The notes under the pieces: model-generated
What the model was told of the DNA's origin: nothing
Databases searched by the model: none
What the model saw: only the letters and a program-made list of their open reading frames with translations
Position numbers and translations under genes: made by a program
In this document: positions 27,864-35,706 of the stretch, piece by piece
Numbering within the stretch: the stretch's first letter is position 1
How the letters are laid out: each line of letters starts with the position of its first letter
DNA from: Campylobacter insulaenigrae NCTC 12927
Lineage (GTDB): Bacteria; Campylobacterota; Campylobacteria; Campylobacterales; Campylobacteraceae
Length of the DNA: 64,000 nt
Direction: 5' to 3'
Assembly (NCBI RefSeq): GCF_000816185.1
Contig: NZ_CP007770.1
Location: 744,001 to 808,000, forward strand

Positions 27864-28343
27864 TTAAATCCTACCTATAAAATCTCTTGCTTTTTTAATT
27901 GTTTCTAGTATCTCTTTTTGCTGTTTATTTTCTAACATAAGAGTTAATGCTACTTCAGCCATTTTTGGAATTTTACCACTAGCCCAAGTATTTATTGTGG
28001 AAGCAGGGACATCTAATTGTCTTCCTAACTCAGCTTGCGTGATATCCAATTCTTTACAAACTTTTTTAACAATGTTTTCTTTTGTATTCATCGCAAAATG
28101 CCATTCTATACAATAAAGATTTTCATCTGTTTTAGGGTTTTTAAAAATTATATGATTTCCTCCATTATGATAAAAGGGTTTAAAACCTAATATATTTGTT
28201 ATTTGTGGTAAAATCTCACCAATGATTTCTTTTTCACTACCTCTTTTTATTTTGGTGTTTAGTAAAATTTTATCTTTAAGCGTTCCATTTATGACTATTC
28301 TTTCGTTTGTTATGCTATCTAATTTATAAACATCTAATCCCAT
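27864..28343 (-). CDS. HTH-containing prophage regulator, 159 aa
   Basis: An N-terminal domain of about 90 residues of unknown type (ITNILGFKPFYHNGGNHIIFKNP) is joined to a C-terminal helix-turn-helix (CKELDITQAELGRQLDVPASTINTWASGKIP, about 97-128) of the Cro/CI group. A GGAG ribosome site precedes the ATG, which overlaps the stop codon of the preceding gene (TAATG). Probably an early regulator; its target is unknown. Confidence 0.65.
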   Translation of the reverse strand: MGLDVYKLDSITNERIVINGTLKDKILLNTKIKRGSEKEIIGEILPQITNILGFKPFYHNGGNHIIFKNPKTDENLYCIEWHFAMNTKENIVKKVCKELDITQAELGRQLDVPASTINTWASGKIPKMAEVALTLMLENKQQKEILETIKKARDFIGRI

Positions 28344-29194
28344 TATTTCTCCTTGTCTTTAAACAAACTTTGCTCTTGTACACAATTAGGCTCAACAACA
28401 CCTTTAATATCTTCTAAAAAATACTCATTTTCTAAAACTTCCAAATTTTTACTAATATAAGTTTTACAAATTAAATTACCTTCTATCATATCTCCATAAG
28501 ATAGCTTTATTTTTCTATTTTTCAATTTCTTCTTAAAATTTTCATCATTAATTTTGACTTTTATAATCTTGTCGTTAACAATCTCCCATTTACTCTCTCC
28601 AGTTAAGTCTGGTTTTTTTATTATAAAGGCACCTTGCATTCTACTTATTTGCTCTTTAACTCCATCAGCTGTTTTTAGGTTATAATCAAATGTCTCATTT
28701 ATACCATATACTTTTTCTTCAAAAATTATCATAGGTTTATGTTTAAACTCCTTTGCTTTATATGTTAAATCTGATACACAACTTAATAAATCGGCTTCAT
28801 TATTGTTATATCCAAAATTTTTTAAATCACTTTCTTCTATAATGTCTTTGTATTTTTTTGGAATATCTGAACATTGCTTTGCTTGTATCTTCTCTAAAAT
28901 CATCTTTTTAGATTTTATAAGTAGATCAGCAAATAATTCTTTTGGATTATTTACATAGTGTTTGATATCTTCATCACTTATTTTGCTAAGTTTTTCAACA
29001 ATCCATATTTTTATAGAACCTTTATCTATGGATTTAATTTGAATATTTACATCAACTTCTACACTAAAAATAGACACTAAAGAATTATTTAACTTATCAA
29101 TACTTAATAAAAAATCTGTAATTTTTTGGAAAAATAATGTAGCGTTTTCTTCGTCAAGATATTCAAATTTTAACTCATAGGTTTGTTCTATCAT
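28343..29194 (-). CDS. Unknown prophage protein, 283 aa
   Basis: A soluble 283-residue protein, acidic and lysine-rich, with no signal peptide or membrane helix. I see no catalytic motif. The N-terminal third (ENATLFFQKITDFLLSIDKLNNSL) is helical. The central part has FGYNNNEADLLSCVSDLTYKAKEF, and the C-terminus looks beta-rich (KIKLSYGDMIEGNLICKTYISKN). AAAGGAGTGTT precedes the ATG. It is translationally coupled to the HTH gene after it. Confidence 0.6.
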   Translation of the reverse strand: MIEQTYELKFEYLDEENATLFFQKITDFLLSIDKLNNSLVSIFSVEVDVNIQIKSIDKGSIKIWIVEKLSKISDEDIKHYVNNPKELFADLLIKSKKMILEKIQAKQCSDIPKKYKDIIEESDLKNFGYNNNEADLLSCVSDLTYKAKEFKHKPMIIFEEKVYGINETFDYNLKTADGVKEQISRMQGAFIIKKPDLTGESKWEIVNDKIIKVKINDENFKKKLKNRKIKLSYGDMIEGNLICKTYISKNLEVLENEYFLEDIKGVVEPNCVQEQSLFKDKEK

Positions 29195-29216
29195 AACACT
29201 CCTTTTTTTATATTTT

Positions 29217-29294
29217 TTAATTTTTTAATTCGCCAAGTTCTTTATAAGTTAAGTTTCTTTCCTTGCAAAATTGTTTTAATTCTTCACTTGTCAT
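29217..29294 (-). CDS. Mini-protein, 25 aa
   Basis: Short reading frame MTSEELKQFCKERNLTYKEL followed by GELKN, with a GGAGAAAA ribosome site. It resembles the first helices of a Cro-like domain but is too short to be complete. It fills the gap between two early genes and is probably translated. Confidence 0.35.
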   Translation of the reverse strand: MTSEELKQFCKERNLTYKELGELKN

Positions 29295-29314
29295 TTTTCT
29301 CCTTTATATAAAAC

Positions 29315-30202
29315 TTATTCTACATTTAATATAACAATTTCTTTGATTTTATTATATTCTTTTACTATTCTTAGTTTTAGTTTTGCTTCTTGTTCTTGTA
29401 TGCTAGATTTGGCAAGTTTCATTCTAGCGTTAACATCTATTATATCTGCATTAGCCCAATGAGTTTTACCGTCTAAAATTATTTTAAATTTTTTCTTGTC
29501 ATTTGTTTTTTCAAAACCTAAAATTTTAAAATTTCCTTCAACATCTTCTGTTTGTGTGGTGTCTTCTATTTCTTTAAAGTTGTAATCTTCTTTATTTTGA
29601 TTAGTAATAACATCATTTCCTAAACTAAAGCTAGCTTTTTCATCATCTTTTAGTATTTTAACCAATGTTGTCTTTGGAGCATTGCAAGCATTTTGTAATT
29701 CTTTATTTTTGGCGATTTCGGCTATAATTCTTCCACCTTCATTTCTACTTTTTATCTCTTCTATTTTTTCATTATGAGTTAAAAATTTTCCAAATGCCCA
29801 ACAACCTCCAATAATTAATGCTATTATAGTTAAGAGAATAAGCTGATCTTGACTTTCCATATCTTTAATCACTCCTAATAAATTTGTTAAAAGCTCGTCT
29901 GTTTTGATTTCTAAGCTACCTTCTCCTAAATAAAAACGAATTAATTTATTTTTATCAATACCATCAATTCCAAAATCCTTTTTTAATATATCAGCAACTC
30001 TATAAAAACTATCTTGGTAAGAAGCAATTACTCTTGCAATTTCTGCATCTATATATCCTATATTATAATCCTCAAATCTCCCACCCTGCAACTTAATAGT
30101 ATGTTGTATTGTGCCAACTTCTGTTATTTTAACATTTTCTCCATTTGAAAGTTTTTCAAAAATCGTAAGCAAATCATCAATTGAATTTATTGATAAGCCC
30201 AT
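29315..30202 (-). CDS. Unknown prophage membrane protein, 295 aa
   Basis: One membrane helix at about residues 127-146 (LILLTIIALIIGGCWAFGKF) separates two soluble parts. The N-terminal half (INSIDDLLTIFEKLSNGENVKI) and the C-terminal half (KILGFEKTNDKKKFKIILDGKTHWANADIID) are of unknown fold. The start is the ATG at 30202, with GGAG six bases upstream, rather than the ATG four codons earlier inside that site. I recognise no family; a superinfection-exclusion role would suit a membrane protein here but is a guess. Confidence 0.6.
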   Translation of the reverse strand: MGLSINSIDDLLTIFEKLSNGENVKITEVGTIQHTIKLQGGRFEDYNIGYIDAEIARVIASYQDSFYRVADILKKDFGIDGIDKNKLIRFYLGEGSLEIKTDELLTNLLGVIKDMESQDQLILLTIIALIIGGCWAFGKFLTHNEKIEEIKSRNEGGRIIAEIAKNKELQNACNAPKTTLVKILKDDEKASFSLGNDVITNQNKEDYNFKEIEDTTQTEDVEGNFKILGFEKTNDKKKFKIILDGKTHWANADIIDVNARMKLAKSSIQEQEAKLKLRIVKEYNKIKEIVILNVE

Positions 30203-30352
30203 TTTTCTCTCCATAATTTAAGTTTTTTAATTTTACCAAAACTTTACTGAGACAAATAAACTTCTTTATATAATACTTAAACATAATCTTATTTGCACTT
30301 TTAAAAAAATCTTTTTTTTAATTTCAAATCACAACCTTTAATATTTTGCATT

Positions 30353-30559
30353 TCATTCCTCTTTGTTTTCTTGATTAAAAGGATTTGGCTCTTTCATTTG
30401 TTCAAGCTCTCTTATAGCTGTTTTTAAACTTTCCTTATATTCTTTAATAGTTGAATTTAAAGAACTTCTTTCATACTCTGCATGTTCTATAGCTTTATAT
30501 AAAGATATAATCTTCATAGATAGTTCTTTCAACTCACTTTGATCATTCATATTTTCCAT
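30353..30559 (-). CDS. Small coiled-coil protein, 68 aa
   Basis: A highly charged 68-residue protein predicted as one long helix (ELSMKIISLYKAIEHAEYERSSLNSTIKEYKESLKTAIRELEQMKE). A strong AAAAAGGAG precedes the ATG, which overlaps the end of the upstream gene. Function unknown. Confidence 0.55.
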   Translation of the reverse strand: MENMNDQSELKELSMKIISLYKAIEHAEYERSSLNSTIKEYKESLKTAIRELEQMKEPNPFNQENKEE

Positions 30560-30917
30560 TTTTACTCCTTTTTATAATATCCTCTAGCATATCCAATCCC
30601 TTTTGAAGCCTTTGTCTTTCTTCTGTTGTTCTTGAACTAAGCTCTTTAGTATTTTTAGAACAAATATCATAAAACACAAAGTCAATACGCTTGTAAAATT
30701 CTATTTTTTTCTTATATTCAATTCTTAGATCATTTTTAATGACTTCTTTATTTTTTTCAAACAAAGCTATAGCAAAAGGATTGTCAAAGTAAAAACACAA
30801 CATCCTTTCTTCTGCACTATAAATAATCCTTGCTTCTTTTAAACTATGTTTTAAATCTGTTTTTAAACATGCACGAGCTAATTCATTCGCTTCAATTATA
30901 TGTGTTGGCTTACTCAT
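30543..30917 (-). CDS. Unknown prophage protein, 124 aa
   Basis: Starts MSKPTHIIEANELARACLKT at the ATG of 30917, with AAAGGAGGCTGT upstream. The frame is open 14 codons further back, into the previous gene, but has no ribosome site there. The start forms an ATGA overlap with the stop of the upstream gene. The middle (ARIIYSAEERMLCFYFDNPFAIALF) looks like a compact alpha/beta fold and the end is helical. No family recognised. Confidence 0.6.
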   Translation of the reverse strand: MSKPTHIIEANELARACLKTDLKHSLKEARIIYSAEERMLCFYFDNPFAIALFEKNKEVIKNDLRIEYKKKIEFYKRIDFVFYDICSKNTKELSSRTTEERQRLQKGLDMLEDIIKRSKNGKYE

Positions 30918-31780
30918 ACAGCCTCCTTTAATGCATATGGTTTTATATCTTTTGCCCATCTTGGATTTATTAAATATTTTGTTTGTTTAATAAGTAGCAC
31001 TTCTTTTGTAAAATTGTCAGTTTTATCAAGCAAAGCTATAAAGTCATATATAAAATCTAAAGCATCATAAATATGTTTATGTTGAATGTATTTTAAAAAT
31101 TTATCTCTTAGTTTGAAAGTTAATTCTAATCTTTTCCAGCCTTTAAATTCTTCTTTAATTTTTTCTTTATGATAACTAGTCTGCTTTTCATATTTATCAT
31201 AAATCAAAATTCTATCAAGGTTAAAAAACTTACTATGTACTTTATTTACATAAAGAGACTTTTTGTAAAAAATCATTTCTCCATTAAGTTCTTTTTCATA
31301 TGAAAATTCACGTAAAGCATCTTCATATTTTCTTAAAGAAGTATTTTCATCAAAAAAATCACAAGATATATCAAAACTATAAGCTTTAAATCTTTTAACC
31401 ATTTTGCTTAAAATTTTATACACATCACCCATCACACTTTTGCTAGGTTGAAAAAGTCCATTGAATTGCACTTCTACATAATAGTCTTTTTTCTTTTTAT
31501 TTTTTCTAGCAAGCTCATGAGTATCTTTTGAATTTTCTATTATTATTATGGTATTTGAAAGACTTTTATTTCTAGGTTTTATATTTATATATCTAACTTT
31601 AAATTCGTAATACTTATCTTTAGTTTTTATACTTTTGAATTTTTCTTTTGTGTATTTTTCTATAGCTTTATTGCGGTTTGTTTTTCTAAGCTTTGTGTAT
31701 AAGTCATGTTTTTTAAGAAATTTGTAAAATGCAAATTTCGGGATTACAAATTTAATACTATCAAAACCTATGTTTTGCAT
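30914..31780 (-). CDS. Possible phage/plasmid replication initiator-like protein, 288 aa
   Basis: A basic 288-residue protein. SIKFVIPKFAFYKFLKK at the N-terminus, AYSFDISCDFFDEN in the centre, RILIYDKYEKQ and GWKRLELTFKLRDKFLKYI later are reminiscent of rolling-circle Rep or phage replication-initiation proteins, in which a D..CD..D strand and an R-E-E strand recur. No HUH motif is clear, so the call is weak. It is the only candidate replication gene in the early block. It is followed by a coupled small gene (ATGA). Confidence 0.4.
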   Translation of the reverse strand: MQNIGFDSIKFVIPKFAFYKFLKKHDLYTKLRKTNRNKAIEKYTKEKFKSIKTKDKYYEFKVRYINIKPRNKSLSNTIIIIENSKDTHELARKNKKKKDYYVEVQFNGLFQPSKSVMGDVYKILSKMVKRFKAYSFDISCDFFDENTSLRKYEDALREFSYEKELNGEMIFYKKSLYVNKVHSKFFNLDRILIYDKYEKQTSYHKEKIKEEFKGWKRLELTFKLRDKFLKYIQHKHIYDALDFIYDFIALLDKTDNFTKEVLLIKQTKYLINPRWAKDIKPYALKEAV

Positions 31781-31801
31781 TTTATTCCTTTCTTTTTTTT
31801 G

Positions 31802-31960
31802 TTATTTTGCTACCTCATCAAAACCTTTTTTCATAACTAAAGATTTTGAATTTGCTTTTGTAAGTTCAAAACCTTTTGAACTAAGTTCACTAATCAAGCA
31901 TTCTATTTTCCTTGCTTTTTCTAAAGCTTTATTGTTTTTTTGTATAGGTTTGAAATTCAT
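31802..31960 (-). CDS. Small prophage protein, 52 aa
   Basis: Reads MNFKPIQKNNKALEKARKIE and ends MKKGFDEVAK, with an AAAAGGATAAAA ribosome site. A basic, mostly helical mini-protein lying between two coupled genes of the early operon. Function unknown. Confidence 0.5.
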   Translation of the reverse strand: MNFKPIQKNNKALEKARKIECLISELSSKGFELTKANSKSLVMKKGFDEVAK

Positions 31961-31962
31961 TT

Positions 31963-32142
31963 TTATCCTTTTAGCAATTCTTTTGCTTTTATCAAGAGTT
32001 TTTTTAAATCATCTAGATTAGATCTTATTTCTTCTTCATCACACTCTTCCATATAATCAACCAACTCTAAGCATTCTTTGTTAATTAAAGCCAAAGCTCT
32101 TACATGTTCTATGGCTGTATTTAGTTTTTCTTTAAAAGACAT
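31963..32142 (-). CDS. Small prophage protein, 59 aa
   Basis: Reads MSFKEKLNTAIEHVRALALI and ends DLKKLLIKAKELLKG, with AAGAAGGA upstream of the ATG. It is acidic in the middle (YMEECDEEEIRSNLDDL) and helical. It lies just after the terminator at 32178 and is the first gene of its group. Function unknown. Confidence 0.5.
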   Translation of the reverse strand: MSFKEKLNTAIEHVRALALINKECLELVDYMEECDEEEIRSNLDDLKKLLIKAKELLKG

Positions 32143-32177
32143 TTTTTTCCTTCTTTATAGTGCTTAAATGAAAGTTA

Positions 32178-32204
32178 AAAAAGCCACTATATGTGGCTTA
32201 TTCA
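32178..32204 (-). terminator. Intrinsic terminator within the early leftward region
   Basis: On the minus strand AAGCCAC, loop ATATA, GTGGCTT is followed by a run of T. This is a textbook rho-independent terminator. It probably ends or attenuates the message from the early promoter at 33168-33196, and an antiterminator may be needed for the genes beyond. Confidence 0.75.
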
Positions 32205-32489
32205 AAAATAAAAAGTGTCTAATTGACTAAAATGGAGTTTAACTCCCATTTAAACACTACTTATGCCAAAACATAGGGCCTGCATTCAAAGTTATTTAAA
32301 CTTTTAGTATTTTGACTATCAACAAAGCTTTTTTAAAAAGCCCACTTTCCCACCTGTCGCCATGGAGTGTGATAAATAAAGAACAAGCTAGCTGTAATCA
32401 AGCTAGCTATAAGGAAATTCACTTAAAACCTAGTTTCAAGCTTTTAAAAACCATTTAAACACACTTAAAAAATGTGCTTAATGAGGTTT
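32205..32489. other. Structured non-coding stretch in the early region
   Basis: No plausible gene. It is less AT-rich than its surroundings and holds several inverted repeats. GGAGT/ACTCC lies at 32234-32246, GCTTTTT/AAAAAGC at 32327-32340, and two AGCTAGCT palindromes at 32386-32393 and 32401-32408 can pair. A 12-base direct repeat CCATTTAAACAC occurs at 32246 and 32451. It is the long 3' region of the small HTH gene and could be a processed RNA or a leader. Confidence 0.4.
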
Positions 32490-32789
32490 TTAAGCTACCT
32501 CATCAATTTCTTTTAAAATATCTGATATTTCTTGTATGGTTTTTGTTTTTTCTTCTACTAAAGCTATTATTTTTTTATGCTTTAGCTTTAAATCTTTTAA
32601 TCTCTTAGACAATCTTAAATCCTCATTTAAAAAACCAAGTCTTAAAAGTGCTTTTTCTACTTTAGAATTTGTTACACTTTTATCACTAAGCCAAACTTTT
32701 AATGTTTGATTTTTTAAATTGAGTTTTCTTTCTACTTCATCAAAAGTTTTTAGTCCTAATTTTTCTTTAATTTTTTCATTAATACACAT
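32490..32789 (-). CDS. Small HTH-like prophage protein, 99 aa
   Basis: The first half (LGLKTFDEVERKLNLKNQTLKVWLSDKSVTNSKVEKALLRLGF) fits a helix-turn-helix such as those of CI-type repressors. The second half is a coiled coil (KRLKDLKLKHKKIIALVEEKTKTIQEI). It directly follows the 68-residue gene, with the ATG next to that gene's stop. It is likely an early regulator, Cro-like in position. Confidence 0.55.
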   Translation of the reverse strand: MCINEKIKEKLGLKTFDEVERKLNLKNQTLKVWLSDKSVTNSKVEKALLRLGFLNEDLRLSKRLKDLKLKHKKIIALVEEKTKTIQEISDILKEIDEVA

Positions 32790-32996
32790 TTAATTACCCT
32801 CATAATGAACTATGATAGCTTCAAATAAACCATCACTGATAGCTTCAAGCCTTATAAATGCATGCTCATGTAAAAAGCCTAAACTCTCATTAAATTCACT
32901 TTCTTTCATATTCATTCGTTTAAAAAGCGCGTCTTTTTTTATAGATTTTTCATCTTTAACTATACTCATAATAGTATTTGCGTATGCACTTATCAT
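32790..32996 (-). CDS. Small winged-helix-like prophage protein, 68 aa
   Basis: The pattern SIKKDALFKRMNMKESEFNESLGFLHEHAFIRLEAISDGLFEAI suggests a compact winged helix. Its ATG overlaps the stop of the 27-residue membrane peptide (ATGA), so the two are coupled. An AAAGGAAGCAAA ribosome site precedes it. Function unknown. Confidence 0.5.
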   Translation of the reverse strand: MISAYANTIMSIVKDEKSIKKDALFKRMNMKESEFNESLGFLHEHAFIRLEAISDGLFEAIIVHYEGN

Positions 32997-33076
32997 TTTG
33001 CTTCCTTTATATTTATAACTACGAGTATAATTGATAAGACAACTATAATCACACCAGCTATAATCAAATCTTGCAT
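32993..33076 (-). CDS. Single-pass membrane peptide, 27 aa
   Basis: Reads MQDLIIAGVIIVVLSIILVV then INIKEAK: almost entirely one membrane helix with a basic tail. AAAAAAGGATACATA precedes the ATG, a good ribosome site. It is the first open reading frame after the early promoter and is coupled to the next gene. Phage peptides of this size often modify the host envelope, but nothing specific can be said. Confidence 0.5.
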   Translation of the reverse strand: MQDLIIAGVIIVVLSIILVVINIKEAK

Positions 33077-33167
33077 TATGTATCCTTTTTTATACTTAAG
33101 CAAAAAGTTGGTATTCTTTTTGCTAAAAAATAATTATTTTTATGTTTTAAAATTAATTATGTGTAGA

Positions 33168-33196
33168 ATTATAATTCATTTTGAATTAATTGTCAA
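33168..33196 (-). promoter_or_regulatory. Early leftward promoter with overlapping operator
   Basis: The minus strand has TTGACA (33191-33196) and TATAAT (33168-33173) with a 17-bp spacer, a full consensus sigma-70 promoter. This is rare in Campylobacter, where -35 boxes are usually poor. A perfect 15-bp dyad AATTCA-TTT-TGAATT (33173-33187) lies in the spacer. A second dyad AAATCAA/TTGATTT lies at 33219-33238. These are likely repressor operators. A stem-loop AGCAAAAAG/CTTTTTGCT (33099-33124) follows in the leader. Confidence 0.75.
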
Positions 33197-33270
33197 GTCA
33201 AAATATAAAAATATTTTAAAATCAATTCTTTTTGATTTGTAATATTAAATTATTTTTTAAGGATATAGCC

Positions 33271-34191
33271 GTGGATTATGAAGAAGTTATTAGAATACTA
33301 AAAAAAATTGCCAATGCTGATACTATCAAAGATTTAAGCGAAATACTTAATGTAAATTATACTACATTTAACACTTGGGCGGTTAGAGGGGAAATCCCCC
33401 TAAAAAGAATCAAAGAATTTTCAGAGAAACTGGGTGTTAATATTGATACAATTATCAACTGGGATATTAATTCTAAAGAGAATGAAAATATCATATTGCA
33501 AGGCAAAAACAACTCTGTTAATTTTCCAACTAATAATACTCACATTATGGAAGTAAAAGAAATATTGAAAAAATGGATGCTAGAACAAAACCTGAAAACC
33601 TATAAAGAACTAGCAAATTATCTAGGTGTTGCCGCAAATACTATAGATATTTGGAAACAAAGAGGTTATATACCAGAAAAAAATATACTTAAATATACTC
33701 AAATGAATATAAATAATACAAGCAATATAGAAAATATAATTAAAATCAGATATTTTCCTAATGTTTACGCTAGTGCAGGTTTTGGCAATGATAATAGTGA
33801 TGAAAACTTTCAAACTATATACCTTGATAAAAATTTTTTAGTAGAAATATTAGGTATTCCTTATAAGACGCAATATGATATGATAAAAATATTTGGCGAT
33901 AGCATGGAGCCTTTTATACAAAATGGAAGTTTTGTTATAGTTGATACTAATAAAAATTCACTCGATAAAATCAAAAATGCGGATGTGGCTATTTTTAGAT
34001 ACGATGGTGAATTATTTTGTAAACGCATAAGAAAAAATGTCCTTGATGATGAAATTATCATAAGTAGTGACAATATAGGTTTTGAAGACAAAAAAATCAA
34101 AAAATCTGCATTAAAAGATTATGTATTTTTAGGTGTAGTAATTTGTTCGTGTAACACTAAAACATTCTTAAATCAAATAGAAAGGGTTTAA
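33271..34191 (+). CDS. CI-like prophage repressor with two HTH domains and S24 peptidase
   Basis: A 306-residue repressor starting at GTG 33271, with AAGGATATA upstream (a TTG further upstream has no ribosome site). Two similar CI-type helix-turn-helix domains follow each other: residues about 10-50 (IKDLSEILNVNYTTFNTWAVRGEIP) and about 95-140 (YKELANYLGVAANTIDIWKQRGYIP). The C-terminal S24 domain has an Ala-Gly cleavage site in VYASAGFGN, the serine in FGDSMEPFIQNGS and the lysine in ELFCKRIRKN. It should hold lysogeny and be inactivated by RecA. It diverges from the early promoter and is followed after 1 nt by the nuclease gene. Confidence 0.88.
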   Translation: MDYEEVIRILKKIANADTIKDLSEILNVNYTTFNTWAVRGEIPLKRIKEFSEKLGVNIDTIINWDINSKENENIILQGKNNSVNFPTNNTHIMEVKEILKKWMLEQNLKTYKELANYLGVAANTIDIWKQRGYIPEKNILKYTQMNINNTSNIENIIKIRYFPNVYASAGFGNDNSDENFQTIYLDKNFLVEILGIPYKTQYDMIKIFGDSMEPFIQNGSFVIVDTNKNSLDKIKNADVAIFRYDGELFCKRIRKNVLDDEIIISSDNIGFEDKKIKKSALKDYVFLGVVICSCNTKTFLNQIERV

Positions 34192-34192
34192 A

Positions 34193-34849
34193 ATGCTTAA
34201 AAAGATATTTTTATTAGCGTTATTTACCTCATTGTCTTTTGCAAAGTACACACAATATGAACCGAGTGAAGATTTTGCGAAGTATTTTACTAAACAAAAC
34301 TGCTCTCAAGTTTTAGATAAATTTTATTATATTAATTGCTATGATTATAACTATAAAGGTACTAAAGCAGTAGCTTATAAATTAGAAGCAGATAATCTAA
34401 AAGGAGAACAAATCAAAAAACGCCCACGCTTTGAAGATGATACAAATATACCTAAAAAATATCGCACTACTTGGAATGATTATAAAAATAGTGGTTATGA
34501 TAGAGGACACACTCTTTCCAATGCTTCTATGAGAAAAACTACTCAAGCCCAAAGAAGTACATTCTTAATGAGTAATATTACTCCACAAAATCCACAAATT
34601 AATCAAAAAGTATGGAATAAGATTGAAAAAAGAGAAAGACAAGCAGCTTTAAAGCTTGGAGAAATTGAAGTTTTAAATTTAGTTAATTATGATAGCAACC
34701 CACAAAGAATAAAAAATCAAATTGCTATTCCAATCTCTTATATTAAGATTGTAAAAGGTAATAATTTTAAAGAATGTTATAAAGTTCCAAATTATGAAAT
34801 GGAAAATTTAACTATAAAAAGATATAAGTTTAATTGTGATAAAATATAA
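34193..34849 (+). CDS. dns: Secreted DNA/RNA non-specific endonuclease (Dns type)
   Basis: A 218-residue nuclease with signal peptide MLKKIFLLALFTSLSFA. The beta-beta-alpha-metal catalytic core is seen in GYDRGHTLSNASMRK (general-base histidine) followed by FLMSNITPQNPQINQKVWNKIE (metal-binding asparagine). It should act in the periplasm or outside. Related nucleases of C. jejuni integrated elements (from memory CJE0256, CJE0566, CJE1441) block natural transformation of the host. It begins 1 nt after the repressor gene, so it is expressed in the lysogen. Confidence 0.9.
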   Translation: MLKKIFLLALFTSLSFAKYTQYEPSEDFAKYFTKQNCSQVLDKFYYINCYDYNYKGTKAVAYKLEADNLKGEQIKKRPRFEDDTNIPKKYRTTWNDYKNSGYDRGHTLSNASMRKTTQAQRSTFLMSNITPQNPQINQKVWNKIEKRERQAALKLGEIEVLNLVNYDSNPQRIKNQIAIPISYIKIVKGNNFKECYKVPNYEMENLTIKRYKFNCDKI

Positions 34850-34875
34850 TTCTGTTATATAAAAAAGGATTTATT

Positions 34876-35706
34876 ATGTTGTCTTTAAATGCCATAAATT
34901 TATATGAGGAAATGTTAAAATACGAATTTGTATGGAGTAGTATTAAAAATTCAAGTCTAAAAAAGTTTAAAGATTTACAAATAATACAGCAAGATTTTAC
35001 TTCTCAAGATACAAAAGAAAAAATACAAGATTTCCTATTGAAATTAGATAAAAAAGACTTCTCTATTTTAACTGAATATAACTATCAATTTCCTAAAAAT
35101 TTAAAAGATACATATATAAAATCACTTTACTATAAAGGAAATTTAGATTTACTTAGTAAGCCTAGAAAAATCGCCATAGTTGGAGCAAGAAATGCGACAG
35201 AAGATGGAATAAAAAGAGCTATAAAATTATCAAAAGAACTATCGAACAAAGGTTTTATAATTGTTTCTGGATTGGCACATGGAATTGATACAGCGGCAAT
35301 GAAATCTACTCTTAAAAACAATGGAAATCTTATTGGGGTAATAGGTACACCTATTAATGAATATTATCCTATTGAAAACAAAGAACTTCAAGATGAGATA
35401 GCAAATAAACATCTTTTAGTAAGTCATGTACCTTTTTATAAATACTCTAAACAGCCATTTTCAACTAAGAAATTTTACTTTCCTGAAAGAAATGCGGTTA
35501 TGGCTGCAATATCGGATGCTACAGTCATTGTAGAAGCAAGTGAAACGAGTGGAACTTTAACACAAGCTAGAGCTTGTATTGAAATTGGAAGAAAGCTTTT
35601 TATATTAAATTCATGCTTTGAAAATGGTTTAAAATGGCCATATACTTACGAAAAAAAAGGTGCAATTAGAGTTAAAAAAATTGAAGATATTTTGGATAAC
35701 CTATGA
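34876..35706 (+). CDS. DprA/SMF-like Rossmann protein (ShosA-like)
   Basis: A 276-residue protein with the DprA core: IAIVGARNATEDGIKRAIKLSKEL (about 98-121), IIVSGLAHGIDTAAMKSTLKNNGNLIGVIGTPINEYYP, and IVEASETSGTLTQARACIEIGRKLFIL. The DprA N-terminal SAM part is short and divergent and no winged helix follows, so it is not the housekeeping DprA. The next gene, a phosphoribosyltransferase, overlaps by 4 nt (ATGA). A DprA-domain plus PRTase-domain pair is the composition of the ShosTA toxin-antitoxin defence system, in which ShosA is the antitoxin. An AAAAAAGGATTT ribosome site precedes the ATG. Confidence 0.8.
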   Translation: MLSLNAINLYEEMLKYEFVWSSIKNSSLKKFKDLQIIQQDFTSQDTKEKIQDFLLKLDKKDFSILTEYNYQFPKNLKDTYIKSLYYKGNLDLLSKPRKIAIVGARNATEDGIKRAIKLSKELSNKGFIIVSGLAHGIDTAAMKSTLKNNGNLIGVIGTPINEYYPIENKELQDEIANKHLLVSHVPFYKYSKQPFSTKKFYFPERNAVMAAISDATVIVEASETSGTLTQARACIEIGRKLFILNSCFENGLKWPYTYEKKGAIRVKKIEDILDNL

